From contig JABANN010000101.1 in NCBI GenBank assembly GCA_013115125.1, positions 1 to 64,000 on the forward strand: a stretch of DNA of 64,000 nt, given 5' to 3'. A program made the translations under genes and the position numbers. How positions within the stretch are numbered: position 1 is the first letter of the stretch; every line of letters begins with the position of its first letter. The stretch is from Perkinsus olseni. Its lineage: Eukaryota; Perkinsozoa; Perkinsida. A model generated the notes under the pieces. That model ran no database searches, was not told the DNA's origin, and worked only from the letters and a program-made list of their open reading frames with translations. This document shows positions 24,170-35,207 of this stretch, piece by piece.

Positions 24170-27100
24170 AACTACAGCATCTACCCTGTCCATGTAATGG
24201 TGGTCATCGGGCTCACCCACCCTCGAGTGACGATGCCCTCGTCTTCGCCGATTCCGGTCCTCCCTGCGGGTCTTCCGTTTATAAGAAGCCCTTCTCTCCT
24301 GCAACTGGTCAGAGAAGTACGCATGATCGGTTAACTGCCGAAGCTTAGCAGCACCCACTATTGGAAGTACACAGGCAGAGGTGATGAGAAGGAGGATGAG
24401 CCAGAAGGTGATGTTACCAGTGGTAGCCACAGCTTGGCGATAGACATCACTGCCGAACCATAGATCATAGATGTACACGAAGGCAACGTAAATGACTATG
24501 TTCAGGATAGTATTACAAAAGATGAAGAGCTTGGTCCATTCTACAGTATAGTAGAATATGAGAGTCGTTACCATCACCATTATGAATGAGTAAAGGAGAA
24601 TCGACATCATCCAGTAGGAGGCCACCTGACCGTTACTCATCAAGGGTGTGCCCGTGTAACCCCAATAACCCCATACAGCATAGAAGGCTAACAAGGACTG
24701 AATGGTCCCGATCACTATCCACTTGAGGAGAATGCTCGAGCCAAAGTTGTAGTTCTGGTTGGTTCTATGATAAAGCTTAGGTACGATCTGCTCATACCAC
24801 ACCCCGACCGTAACGCCTGGTGGATGAGGCATTCGACCACACCCCTTGGGCGCCGGGGCATCCAAGTCTGGGTCAATATCCTTATCGAAGAGGGCCGCGA
24901 TGAAGAGAGGTGCCAGACAGAAAACAGAATTATAGGTAAGGACGTACCAACTCTCAAAGACGGTCTGACCGGTCCAGAAGGATACAATCCCGAACCAGAA
25001 CTGGCACAGAGTGTATACAAAATTCTTGTAGATGAAGAAGTTGATAAAATGTGTATTACGCTCGTAGTTTATCCGACCATGAAAGAACATAAGACGATAG
25101 AGGTCATCGAATCTACTGATAGCGTAATCTGCTGTGCCCGCTGCCTGATAGCCCTCCTGGCCGAATATACCAACACCCACGTGGGCTTGATGTATCATAT
25201 TGATATCATTAGCACCATCACCAATCGCCAACACTCTGCCTCGCTTATCAAGACTGTCCTTAACCAAATGAACTATTTCTCCCTTCTGCTTCGGATTCAC
25301 TCGGCAGAACACCGCGGACTCGCATTGACCGTAGGTGAGCACTTCCAACAGCTTCTTCCTGCTAGTCGGGTTCACAAGAATAGTGGCTAGACTTGCGCCA
25401 TCAATAACCAGCGAGAATTTCTCAGTAGTTGCTGTTGGGTTCCCATCCGGAGTGCTATATCCGCTGCGCGCTGACGCGACCCGCATCGGGGATACAGGGA
25501 GTCGGGACGCGTTCGAAGCCGTTCGCGATACCAGCCTCTTGGCCTGATGAAAAAAAGGGGAAATGGCCATTTGTGAAATTGGAGCGCCCGAGAACGAAGA
25601 TCCAGCAACCATCTCAACTTCTAATCGATCAAAATGAATGCGCTAAAAAGATCCACTATATCTGCTACGACGCAAAAGGCAACCTCGGAAGCTCGGGAGC
25701 TGTTAAGAAAGTAAGAGGAGGATAGGAAACACCGGACACGGGACCCCGCCTTGATCACCTGCTGCTCGTTGCGAATCTTGTCTTCTATGTCCTGACCCTC
25801 CCCCGTAAGCTCCCATATTGCTAGGGGGTTAGGCCCCAGCAGCATATCTGTATCATCATCATCGACGTCCTGCTGTTCATCTAATGAGCCCGGCTCCAGT
25901 GGTGTGTCCACTCCCAATGCCGGCTCTTTGGCCTCTGAGGGCAAAACACATGACGATACATCAAGATAACAGTGAAAGGGGTGGCAACAACATATCCCAC
26001 TAGAGCAGCGGCTCTTGGATGCTGGACTCAGTCCGAGGCCCCTAGAATTGCTAGACAGTCCTATTGCGCCACCCCAAAGAGATCCGACAGGGGGAGGGGA
26101 GAATCCCTTCTACGACCAGCTACTGTGCAGTACAAGATATCAAAGAAAGCATCGCTCCGTCTCACCTAGAAGCTGCTGCAAGCTCCTGATTGGCACGAAG
26201 TTACCACCACCGAACATGTTGTTTTGGCTCATCATAGTGTACCTAAACTTCACCTCATCATTTGCTTGATCCTACCCCCATCAACCGACTTACACATTCT
26301 GTTTACTGGTGACAAGCCGACAACTCCTAGCAATGTTGATTGCAGTCTCTCTCTTGTCACCAGTGATCATACACACAGTTATATTGGCATTCCGCAGAGA
26401 GGCGATAGTCTCCGGAACCCCATCCTGATGACAACGATCGTAGCAGCAACAAGAAGGCGGCAGTGGTAGAATAGTCGAAGGCCTACTTGAAGTTTGTCCT
26501 CCACTGCTGTACACCCTAGCAAGGTGAAGTCAACTTCAACTTCCTTGGCATCGATCTCGCTGACGAGATGTTCCCTCTCAGCCACCTTAGCCTGGGCCGC
26601 ATCGATCTCACTCTGGATGGCCTTCCATGCTGATAGGGGTATCATACGATATGCAACGCATAGAGTACCTGATACCAAGTGAGCTTGACATCACCAAAGC
26701 ACGCAGTCAAATGCCGAGGGACACGAACATTGCTTGCGTACACCAAGGATTCCTAATTCCCACGAAAGGGTGACCACCCTATTCCCCTTAACTTGGCTGC
26801 TTACGGAATCCTGTCTCAGCGAACCTTCCGACCATCCTCTTGGTATGCGCCCTGACCTTGCTCTCCTCTGTTGTATTGTTCACACACTTGGGTAAAACAG
26901 AGCTGTCAGCTCCTTTGGTATAAATGTACACAGGCTTATCATCAGTATCTAATACCAAAACTCCAACAACTCACAGAGCCCTGATATCATCGTTCTTACC
27001 AGCTGTGTCATTGTCAGTAACAACGACTGTCATCATCCTCCGCTCGCTAGTGAACTCCACCACGTGTAGAAGCCTCCAAGTCTTCTCAGTGCCATCCGGT

Positions 27101-29451
27101 AGTTTCACTATTTCAACCTCCGGCGTTCGGTCAACAAAGCGAAGACCAAAGTCAGCAGCAGCTCCCACCAGGGCACTCTCATCAGGAGATGTACCCTGAT
27201 AATTTTCCGGCTCTTCCTGCTGCTCCATTCCACCGCCGAGCGTGTCCCGACCCAACCGACCAGAATCGTCATCATCACCCACGCGCTGTCGCCTCTTTTT
27301 CCTGTTGAAAAGTTGTATGCAGCCGCTGAGTATCTTGGCCGGTTCTTCCGCCATATGCTGGGGATTTATTCGACCACCAGCAACATGCTCGCAAGAGTGA
27401 TTCAAGGCCAAACACATGAGAAATTGTCCGATCTGGGAGTCCACTCCCTCCTCTTGCAAGGCTTGTTGCATGAGACCGATGAGACGCTGGTCAGTGGGGA
27501 GAACGCCAGAGAATACGGCGTTGCACTTCTTCCCCTCAGGGACAGCGTCAGGCGCCGGCGGGTTGAAATCGAGAGAGTACGTTTTGCCTCCGACCGCTGC
27601 GCCCTTAAATTCCATCTTGTTGCAGGTGAGCGTGCCGGTCTTATCGGAGAACACGTGCGTTACCATACCCAACTCTTCATGCATGTTTTTAGCATTACAT
27701 CGAGCGTGGAGATCTCTGAGAACAAATGCCGCTGCCGGGAATCGAACCAGGGGCCTCTACCACTCACCGTTCTTGGTCGTAGAACTGATTGTCCCACTCG
27801 ATGAGGAAGGATTGAGCTAGTTTCAGGATCTCCAGCGTAACCCACAATGACATCGGTATCAAAGTATTCAACAAAATGAAGAACGCAAGAAAGTTGATGA
27901 TAGGGTTCTGATAACTCATACCCACCAAGTACCTGAGTCAACCTCAAGATACTCTCCACACAACCTGGTACGATCTACTACCAGGGGAAGTCTTCATCTT
28001 CCGGTGAAGGCTCCGTGCTGAAGACGATGGTGACGATGGCACAGAGAATGACCAAGAGGATGACCAGCCATGTAACATAGGCGTTCTGCTGATTCTCCAC
28101 CGTTGAGTGCTTGGACGGATGCAGGCCAGCGGCTGATGACAAGATGAGAATACCAACCCCGAGATCAAATCATCAACTACCTCTGCTATTCATCTCAGCC
28201 TTGCTGTCATATCCAGCATAAGTCACTACACCAACCGCCCAAGGGGTATTACGCAGTTTACAACCACGAAGGAGCCTGGCACGACAACACTACGTGCTGG
28301 CCATACCGTAACATACACGACTCATACATGTTGTTGATTGACAAGCCTTCGGCAAATCCCTCATCTTCTGTATTACTGAGTGGTGCAACAGTACCCTTGA
28401 ACCTGGCACATATAACAGATTAAATCACAAGCCTTCTCACCCATGACAACGAGGCCTTACTTGTACATATCTGGATGAGGTGCCTCGAAGTCCATCGTCA
28501 TCGAGGACACCAGCCGCCCCAAGGTGTCCTCGGCGTTGTAACCAGTAGCGAACCGCTTGATGGCCTGCCGAGAGAAGCATAACTGCAAAGAGGACAGGGA
28601 GGGAATTATTCTTCAGTACCATTCTCTCCCCTGCTCCATCCTGCTGAGTCCCAGCGGTGTTCGAGTCGGGTTCGGTTGTAACTGCACAACAACCTAGCAG
28701 GCTTAGAGCTTGTAAAGTACAGGTCGCCCGTTCCTACCTGAGGTCTTCGACCGCTTTCTGGTGAACTCCGAGCCTGCTATGACCATCTTCCCAACCAACT
28801 TAGGAGCCTCTCTCGTCTTTAAGTTAGTCTCCCCATCCAGGTTACTCGTCTCCATATACGCCACCGATCCAGTCTTGGCGTTCTCAGCGTGTGAAGAAAG
28901 CAATAATACCAAATCCGCAGGGATTGGCTCTTGGTCCATGACCAGCACAACATCCCCAACTCGGAGGTCCGACCAAGGGACGGCTACGACCGTACCATCC
29001 TCGGCGATCTTGTGGGTCTTAGTCGAGTTGGTCTCCTTATCTCGATTATAGGATTGGTATTCCTCAACGAATTCTCGTATTTCCGAGACGACCAATACGA
29101 ATGCCAGAGGGAATAGGGCGGACACTGGGCTTAGAGAGGACACGTTGGGGATGAGCATCACCACAGCGCTCAAGAGGAAGAACAGGTTAGAGAATTTACG
29201 GAATTGAAATAGTAAAGACAGCGGGAGAAAGGATATCCAATTATACCGACGAGACGATACCCGATTGTCATGGTACTCTTGGTTGGGTATACCTGAGGCC
29301 AACAGAGTAGGGCCAAGAATAGACATGTGCCCGCTTCTTTTCTATTACCAACTTCAGCATGTCGGTAAGGTGCTAGTGCCGAATCAGCCCGCTCCCGTCG
29401 TCTGACCTTCCTCCAGGTTCGCTGTATATACTCAGCGACGTAATCAGACAT
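24167..29451 (-). CDS. P4-ATPase phospholipid flippase (copy 2)
   Basis: The tandem paralogue of copy 1. The start [20 protein letters not shown] is chosen because a clean 56-nt intron then joins HAEVG to [11 protein letters not shown], the usual lead into TM1 ([18 protein letters not shown]). Motifs: [134 protein letters not shown], then six membrane segments. The C-terminus is a strongly basic Arg/His tail that copy 1 lacks, ending MDRVDAVV. A cytosolic insert near 25640-25900 is acidic. All catalytic motifs are intact, so both copies are likely active. Lipid specificity and subunit partner cannot be read. Confidence 0.93.
27732..27767 (-). other. 36-nt intron with tRNA-like A-box/B-box fragments
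   Basis: The intron reads GTGAGTGGTAGAGG then CCCCTGGTTCGATTCCCGGCAG. The first part resembles a D-arm (GTGGTAGAG) and the second a T-arm with a perfect B box, so it looks like a tRNA with its middle removed. It occupies the same site as the 51-nt intron of copy 1. Confidence 0.7.
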
Positions 29452-29883
29452 GCAAATGAAGCGCTAAGTACAAGTCTCTCGGCATTCCGACACCTCGCCT
29501 AGCCTCGTATGTTGGGGGGCGACGCAGAGACGGCTGATCATACGGCACGATATGTGAGCGCAGTTTGGAAAACGTCGCAAATCCGAAGTCAATAGGAGCC
29601 CTAATCGCTCTTCCTAGTGGCTCAACACACTCGCAGCCATTCAGCAACTCTCTTAGTTCCACAATTCCGGTTGGTGCGCACGACGCACTCAAATCGATCA
29701 TAATGGCGTGCGCGATGTCAAAATCCGCGTTGCGAGGTGCTTGAGGTCCCAGGATTACTCCGAACTATACCCATCTTGATGAGTGCGAAGTCTGCATGGT
29801 TGCTCAAGTGAATTCTTGGATGCTGGTTCGAGAGCTCGGCAAAAGGATGGTGTATGGGCTAAGTTCTTTCACAGTACCCCAAG
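29452..29883. other. Divergent upstream region
   Basis: It separates the divergent flippase copy 2 and CDV3-like genes and should hold both promoters. An 85-codon minus-strand frame from an ATG at 29701 has no recognisable domain. No promoter motif can be assigned. Confidence 0.5.
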
Positions 29884-30951
29884 ATGTCCGCCACCGCTGG
29901 ATTAGGAGCTCTCTTCGCCAAAAAGAAGAAGAAGGTAAAGTCGTTGAACATGACGGCTAAGATGAAGGAGGAGGCGAAGGTTGAGGAGGCACACGAAGAG
30001 ACCACCGAAGAGCACGGTCTTGAGGTAAAATGAAGACAAGCATGAACGCCATTCTGTATATATTATTGTAGGACAATTTTACGGCCATAGTAAGTGGTGC
30101 TGAGCCCTTGGTCAAGACTGAGACCAAGATTGTTGAGACTGATCTCGCAACGAAAGAGGAGGGGGAGAAGGAAGAGGCAAAGCCAGTCGAACAGGCTGAG
30201 CCTGCCGAGTCCACTGAGAGTAATGTACTGGGCAGCTTCCTTGCTGTGTGTTAATGCTCTTTCCGGTACAGCTAAGAAGGGTTGGGGTAAGACGGCCGCT
30301 GATGTAGCTGCTGAGGTTGAAGAACAGGAGAAGGAGCATGTGAAAGAGGAGGCGGAAAGGTACTATCCTCAGCACCGACTGTCAATGATTAATCTGTTGT
30401 AGAGCTGCTGCTAAGAAGGCCGAGGAAGAGGCTAAACCCAAGGTCTACGTACCTGCTCACTTGCGGAAAATGGTAGTGATTAGGATGATGATTTGGTCGG
30501 GTTATGGTAGTCTTATCAGCGCGAACAGAAGAAGGCTGAGGAGGAGAAGGAGCGTATTAGAGATGAGGGTTTGACCCCGGCCCAGATGATGGAGTTGGAG
30601 CGGAAGAAGAAGGCTCAGCAGGAGGCCGGGGAGAAGGCTAAGAAACAGGTAGTAGAGCGGGCAGGCGTTGAGGTTGTGTTCGACCTGGGGCCTGTTAGGC
30701 TGCCGCTGCTGCTGCAAGTGCTGCTGATGAAGAGAAGAAGAGGCAGGAGCGCGAGGAGGCCCAGCGTCGTAAGGCAGAGTTGAAGGCGCAGGTCAAGAAG
30801 ACCATGGCAGCTGGTACTACCCCGTCTTCCCTTCTGTTCTCTCTATTACCTTGACGGTCTTTCAGAAGAGTCCTCTAAGCAGACTACACCTCAGCCTACT
30901 GCTAGTAAGGCCGATGGTAGTGCCTCTTACGACCAGCTTATTGCCAAGTAA
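29884..30951 (+). CDS. Small charged Lys/Glu/Ala-rich protein, CDV3-like
   Basis: Seven exons join in frame to 258 residues: 29884-30024, 30072-30219, 30272-30359, 30403-30472, 30520-30648, 30699-30813, 30866-30951. The N-terminus LGALFAKKKKKVKS, a central KKGWGKTAADVA and a YVPAHLRKM motif recall CDV3-type proteins, which share a Phe-Ala-Lys-rich start, a Trp motif and a Y-x-P box. The resemblance is by motif only. The rest is low-complexity, with alternating acidic and basic helices (KKAEEEKERIRDEGLTPAQM). No membrane segment or catalytic residue is seen. A cytosolic, possibly translation- or RNA-associated role is conceivable but unproven. The final frame closes at YDQLIAK. Confidence 0.85.
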
Positions 30952-31267
30952 TGCCTTGGCTCGTCCCGACTAGTGCAAGCCGCACCTCCACTGTCAGGTA
31001 CAAGTGCAGAGAGCGTAGACCAGTGAGGCCCCATGGTGAGTTGGACCCTTGCTTCCTCCCTCCTCTCCAGGGTGCCGCGTAACCAACTCTATCACAGTTC
31101 CTAAACAGTTCATTGTATACACCCTGCTACTGTTGCCTTTCTTCCCAACGTATCTGCGACTTGCGTGCGTCGAGCCTCAGTGAAGATGTCAATCATACCA
31201 CATTTTCCGCTCTTCATCCTGCCTGTCCTAGTTCATCTTCCTCATGGCGATAGCGTGACTATCTACC
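30952..31267. other. Intergenic spacer
   Basis: No gene, RNA or repeat was recognised between two plus-strand genes. Confidence 0.6.
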
Positions 31268-34200
31268 ATGTTACGCCCCTTACTAAAGCTCTTCTTACTT
31301 TTCTGTAGAGCAGGGGCTGTGGGCCCGGAGATTTTCCGAACCTGGATTGAGGCCGATGCTGGTGAGGCATCCGGCTGTATTGTACAGTTCTCTCCCTTCA
31401 CCCTTCATGTGGCGGGTCGGTACCTAGACTCCATCAGCGCAGTTGTCCTGATTCGGTCCGGGGATACTTGCCATGACGCGTCCGCTGACGGCACTACTAG
31501 GTTCCTCTCTCGGCCGGGCAAATGCTCCCCTGAGGTCCCTGGTGGATACCACAACTCTACTGGTGTCTTTAAGATCCTCTGCAGCGTCAGTGCACACAAT
31601 CCAGGCACTGGTAAGGCGTGCTTCTCAAACGACTCTGGACAGACTTTTACTCTAGCTCCTAGCGGTAGCCTAGCTGTCACCATCATACAGTATGACACCT
31701 TCGCAGTCGCCGATGGCCTCGTTCCACCGGCCAAGAGGTTCATTGGGAGGGCCCATGTAAATGCTCTCGCCGCTCGACCTGACGGTATCGTCATTGGAGG
31801 CCACAGCGACGGGTACGTCAGGTTTTGGGATGGTGCCAGTGGCACTGAGGAGTGGAGTAGTAGAGCCACCCTCGATGGAGCTCCGATCACAGGGATCGCT
31901 TCCCGTGGGGACCTCATGGCAGTCTCGAGCGCCCACGGGCGTGCCAGCGTGTGGAACATCACTAATGCTACAGCGTCGGAGTATTCAGTTCTCCGAGTCG
32001 ATAACGAGCCCAGTTCTTTCAACACCATTGCCTTCTCATCGAACACTACTGATATCATAGCGGTTGGCAATGATCTCGGTAGAGTATTTATTTTCCGGCT
32101 AAGCCCGGTGCTGTCGCCTGTTGTCGCCGTGGCTCAAATTGGTGAGCCAGTTTCCGTTCTGAGATGGTGCGGTGGTGGCGTCTCTATGGTGGTCGGCACC
32201 CTGGCTGGCAGCGTGTCTTGGTGGTCTCTCTCGGACCTTAGTGAGCCCTCAGCCGCCATTGACGACTTGTGTGGCTACGGCGGTGTGGCCGATCTACAGT
32301 GTGCGTCCTTGGGCTCTGGAGACAGCTACGTCTTCGCAGCCTGCACCAGTGGTACAGTAGCAGTCTTGCGCTTGGATCAATCTCTCAGCCCTGTTATCTC
32401 TAACGTCTGGTCCCTCCCCAACGGCCGAGGGGGTCATGAACCACTTCCCGTTGCCCTGGCCATATCCCCTGGCGGCTCTGAATGGCTGGCTGTGCGTACG
32501 ATGGATTCTATCTTCATCTACGACACTAATGAGACCCTCTCGTCGCACCTCCATCCGGCCTTCTGGGACGTCCTTGACGGGACACGGCTGCTCAGCGAAG
32601 GTTCCTTCTCTTGGTTCGTAGTGGAGACAGGCCCCACTGGGAACGCTCCCTTCGTTGAGGTTGACTCTGCCGCTGGCAGTGCGACATTCTACCCCTGCTG
32701 GCCTCTCCCTGACGCTAACCGTCGTAGACTAGAGAACATAAGTGACCTCACTTGCGTGTCCCCATCTGCCGCACCAACGGTGGCGCTAGACGTAACACTG
32801 CCTTGGGAGTTCGTAGGTGTTCGAGGTTCCTACACGGTATCGAGTGTCGGTGCCATCCCGGCCGATGACTGCACGAGCGGACAGTTGCCGATCACCGACT
32901 GGGCCGCCTCTCCCGGTGGCGAGTGGTCCTTGGTAAGAGCCTTTGCCAACGCGGTTGGGTCAGACTGTATTCCGCTCGAAGGTGGGAGTAGTATAGCTGC
33001 CAATAGTATGACGACTTTAGGGCAGTGCTTGAACCTCTGTGCCTCCTTAGGCTTGTCAGGCCACCAAACCTGCAATGTTGTCAATGCCCTTCCAAGGCCT
33101 GGCGCGACTGGACTGGACCGGCTTGTCACCGTCTGTGACCTACGCCACTGCGATGACGTTACAGCACTGCAGCTACAGGCAACTACTGGCGGCAGTGAAG
33201 ACGGGCTCGACGGGCAGGCCTTCGAGGTCTGGGCACTTCACACTGGAACCGCCTATGGTGGCGGATACACCGCGTTTGGCACGCCTGCCCAGGTGCTCTA
33301 CGGTGGATGCAGCGTGCCGGGCGGTAAGATCCCTCACGGCCATGACGGCGGCGCGACAGTCGTCATCCCTGAGACCTCCTTGCGATCACGTCCGAGCAAT
33401 ACGCTGAGGTTCCAGGTGGCTCAGTCGAACGCGGAAGAGCGAGTTATGATCAGCTCCATCCGACTGGAGCTTCTGCGCCAACGCCCTCAGCCAGTGCGGG
33501 TCATCCGAGAGCCTCTCCTGTCGTCCAGCGGGGACAGTGAAGTAGACGCCAACTCGCGGACCGGCCGAGAGGTAAGTGGGGCTTCATCTCGAGGAGCTGT
33601 TGCATGGGGACAAGGTCAGCCTGAAGGCGCCATCAGTCCGTGGCTATTCACCACCAGCTGGGACCTCTCCGTTGCGGCCTTCGATCTCCGTGGCCTGTAC
33701 CTGCAGGAAGTACCATTCGATGGTGAGCCAAGGCACATGTGGTGGAAATCGGGGCCAGGAATGGGCGGGGAATATCGCCGGAATATGGCACCTCAACGAC
33801 CCTCCTCGGTCTACGTGGTGGGAGTAGGCCTCGGCCAGACGTCCACTATAAGGATCAGTCAGGTGCCCTATTGCGGCGCGCCGGGCTCTAGATACCATCA
33901 CAATGCCGTCTATGTCCCCGACGCCGTTCCCGTTGTATCGGCTCCGAATTCTACTATTCAAGGTGCATCCAACCTCACAGTTCTGGAATGGCGTGACGTA
34001 AGCATATCGATGCTGGGGGAGTACAAGGTCTGCTGGTGCGCATCCTCGTGCTGTGCCCTCCAAGACGCTCTGTGGTCGGGCGGCCTAGCCGGCCTGCTGG
34101 TAGTTTCTGGTCCCGATCATGATAGAAACTACCATGTATGTCGCTGGGGCTACACTTGTGTCATCTCCAACTACGTGGGCCACGGTCTCAGCCAAGGCGA

Positions 34201-35053
34201 TCGCATCCGGCTCTCAGCTTTCGCTGGTGCCGTAGAGTGCACCCCCTCGTTATCAAGCATCGGCTTCTGGCCTCCTGCCGATCCTGCCATCATGGCAACT
34301 CGCACTCCAGGCGGTTCGGAATATCGAACTGAGTTCTTTCACGGTGACGGCGTGTGGAGGGACTTCCCTGTTCTGGACACTTCTCGAACTGGAATCACCA
34401 TCATGCTCTGCTGGTGCCGAGCTGGTGATGGCTGTAGCGGCAGTCCTAACGACTACAAAACCCCGGGGGGTATCCTCACGCTCACACGTTTCGCCTCCGA
34501 CCCTGCGAGACCTCTCCGATGTGAGCAGCATTCGAAGTGTGTCGTGTATATGGCAGCTGACAGCAGGCCACTAGATCCCGGAGACAAACTCATGATAAAG
34601 CACCTCCCGACGGACCCCGTCCCCAGCGGTGTCGACCCCTGCACAGTCAGCCCGGGGGTGCTCGAAGGTATTGGCTCATCCGGGCGGAGCGACGGTTGCA
34701 GAGCTCCTGATCATTCGCCGCAGTGCTTAGCATTTGACTTCGGCATTGTAGACGCTGGCAATGGAGTACCTGCTGGCAATTATCTGGTCTGCTGGTGCCA
34801 AGGCAGCCTACGTCCTTGCATAGACGATTTCGAGTTCTCGACATCAGTGAGCGAGACCGAGACTCTGGCCATATCGCCAGCGCAGTATGTCTTCCCTGAA
34901 CAATGCGCCGTAGTGTTTCTTGAGTGGCGAGCACCATGGATAGGTTACCACGACTGCTGCTGCAACTTCAAGGAGGTGGGCTCGAGTCCAGGCTGCGAAG
35001 ACCCGGACAGTGAGGCCTCCAGAATTTGCAATGACGATACTCATTATCAGTAA
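31268..35053 (+). CDS. Large secreted protein with WD40-like and Cys-rich CWC repeats
   Basis: A single open frame of 1261 codons, remarkable in an intron-rich region. MLRPLLKLFLLFCRAGAVG is a likely signal peptide. Residues about 150-420 carry WD40-like blades (IVIGGHSDGYVRFWDGASG, MAVSSAHGRASVWNI, IIAVGNDLGRVFIFRL, VVGTLAGSVSWWSLSD), suggesting a beta-propeller. Residues about 480-720 are Cys-containing and may form a lectin- or PAN-like module (LNLCASLGLSGHQTC), which is uncertain. The C-terminal third has three copies of a Cys-rich module built around a CWC motif: YKVCWCASSCC, IMLCWCRAGDGC and YLVCWCQGSLRPC, each before a Cys/Gly-rich turn. No membrane anchor is evident, so it is probably exported or lumenal. 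The end (ICNDDTHYQ) is abrupt; an unseen 3' exon is possible. Function unknown; adhesion or wall roles are guesses. Confidence 0.85.
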   Translation: MLRPLLKLFLLFCRAGAVGPEIFRTWIEADAGEASGCIVQFSPFTLHVAGRYLDSISAVVLIRSGDTCHDASADGTTRFLSRPGKCSPEVPGGYHNSTGVFKILCSVSAHNPGTGKACFSNDSGQTFTLAPSGSLAVTIIQYDTFAVADGLVPPAKRFIGRAHVNALAARPDGIVIGGHSDGYVRFWDGASGTEEWSSRATLDGAPITGIASRGDLMAVSSAHGRASVWNITNATASEYSVLRVDNEPSSFNTIAFSSNTTDIIAVGNDLGRVFIFRLSPVLSPVVAVAQIGEPVSVLRWCGGGVSMVVGTLAGSVSWWSLSDLSEPSAAIDDLCGYGGVADLQCASLGSGDSYVFAACTSGTVAVLRLDQSLSPVISNVWSLPNGRGGHEPLPVALAISPGGSEWLAVRTMDSIFIYDTNETLSSHLHPAFWDVLDGTRLLSEGSFSWFVVETGPTGNAPFVEVDSAAGSATFYPCWPLPDANRRRLENISDLTCVSPSAAPTVALDVTLPWEFVGVRGSYTVSSVGAIPADDCTSGQLPITDWAASPGGEWSLVRAFANAVGSDCIPLEGGSSIAANSMTTLGQCLNLCASLGLSGHQTCNVVNALPRPGATGLDRLVTVCDLRHCDDVTALQLQATTGGSEDGLDGQAFEVWALHTGTAYGGGYTAFGTPAQVLYGGCSVPGGKIPHGHDGGATVVIPETSLRSRPSNTLRFQVAQSNAEERVMISSIRLELLRQRPQPVRVIREPLLSSSGDSEVDANSRTGREVSGASSRGAVAWGQGQPEGAISPWLFTTSWDLSVAAFDLRGLYLQEVPFDGEPRHMWWKSGPGMGGEYRRNMAPQRPSSVYVVGVGLGQTSTIRISQVPYCGAPGSRYHHNAVYVPDAVPVVSAPNSTIQGASNLTVLEWRDVSISMLGEYKVCWCASSCCALQDALWSGGLAGLLVVSGPDHDRNYHVCRWGYTCVISNYVGHGLSQGDRIRLSAFAGAVECTPSLSSIGFWPPADPAIMATRTPGGSEYRTEFFHGDGVWRDFPVLDTSRTGITIMLCWCRAGDGCSGSPNDYKTPGGILTLTRFASDPARPLRCEQHSKCVVYMAADSRPLDPGDKLMIKHLPTDPVPSGVDPCTVSPGVLEGIGSSGRSDGCRAPDHSPQCLAFDFGIVDAGNGVPAGNYLVCWCQGSLRPCIDDFEFSTSVSETETLAISPAQYVFPEQCAVVFLEWRAPWIGYHDCCCNFKEVGSSPGCEDPDSEASRICNDDTHYQ

Positions 35054-35207
35054 CCGTTGTACGCATGTAACATGTACTGCTTGTCACAGTTTTCGAAGAA
35101 GGGACAAGTATTGTGTTACTCAAGCGAGACTCAAGCTGGATTTGCCAGGGGGAGTCCGTGGTAGTGGGCCATCGGTGCTGTTTATAGAGTATTTTTTCAC
35201 TCCCGGA

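Noticed and set aside
24100-24348. Plus-strand frame with a long Leu or Tyr run
   Set aside because: It is the (TAC)n microsatellite translated; the real coding here is the C-terminus of flippase copy 2 on the minus strand.
31405-32070. 221-codon minus-strand frame
   Set aside because: Antisense shadow of the large secreted protein, no motif.
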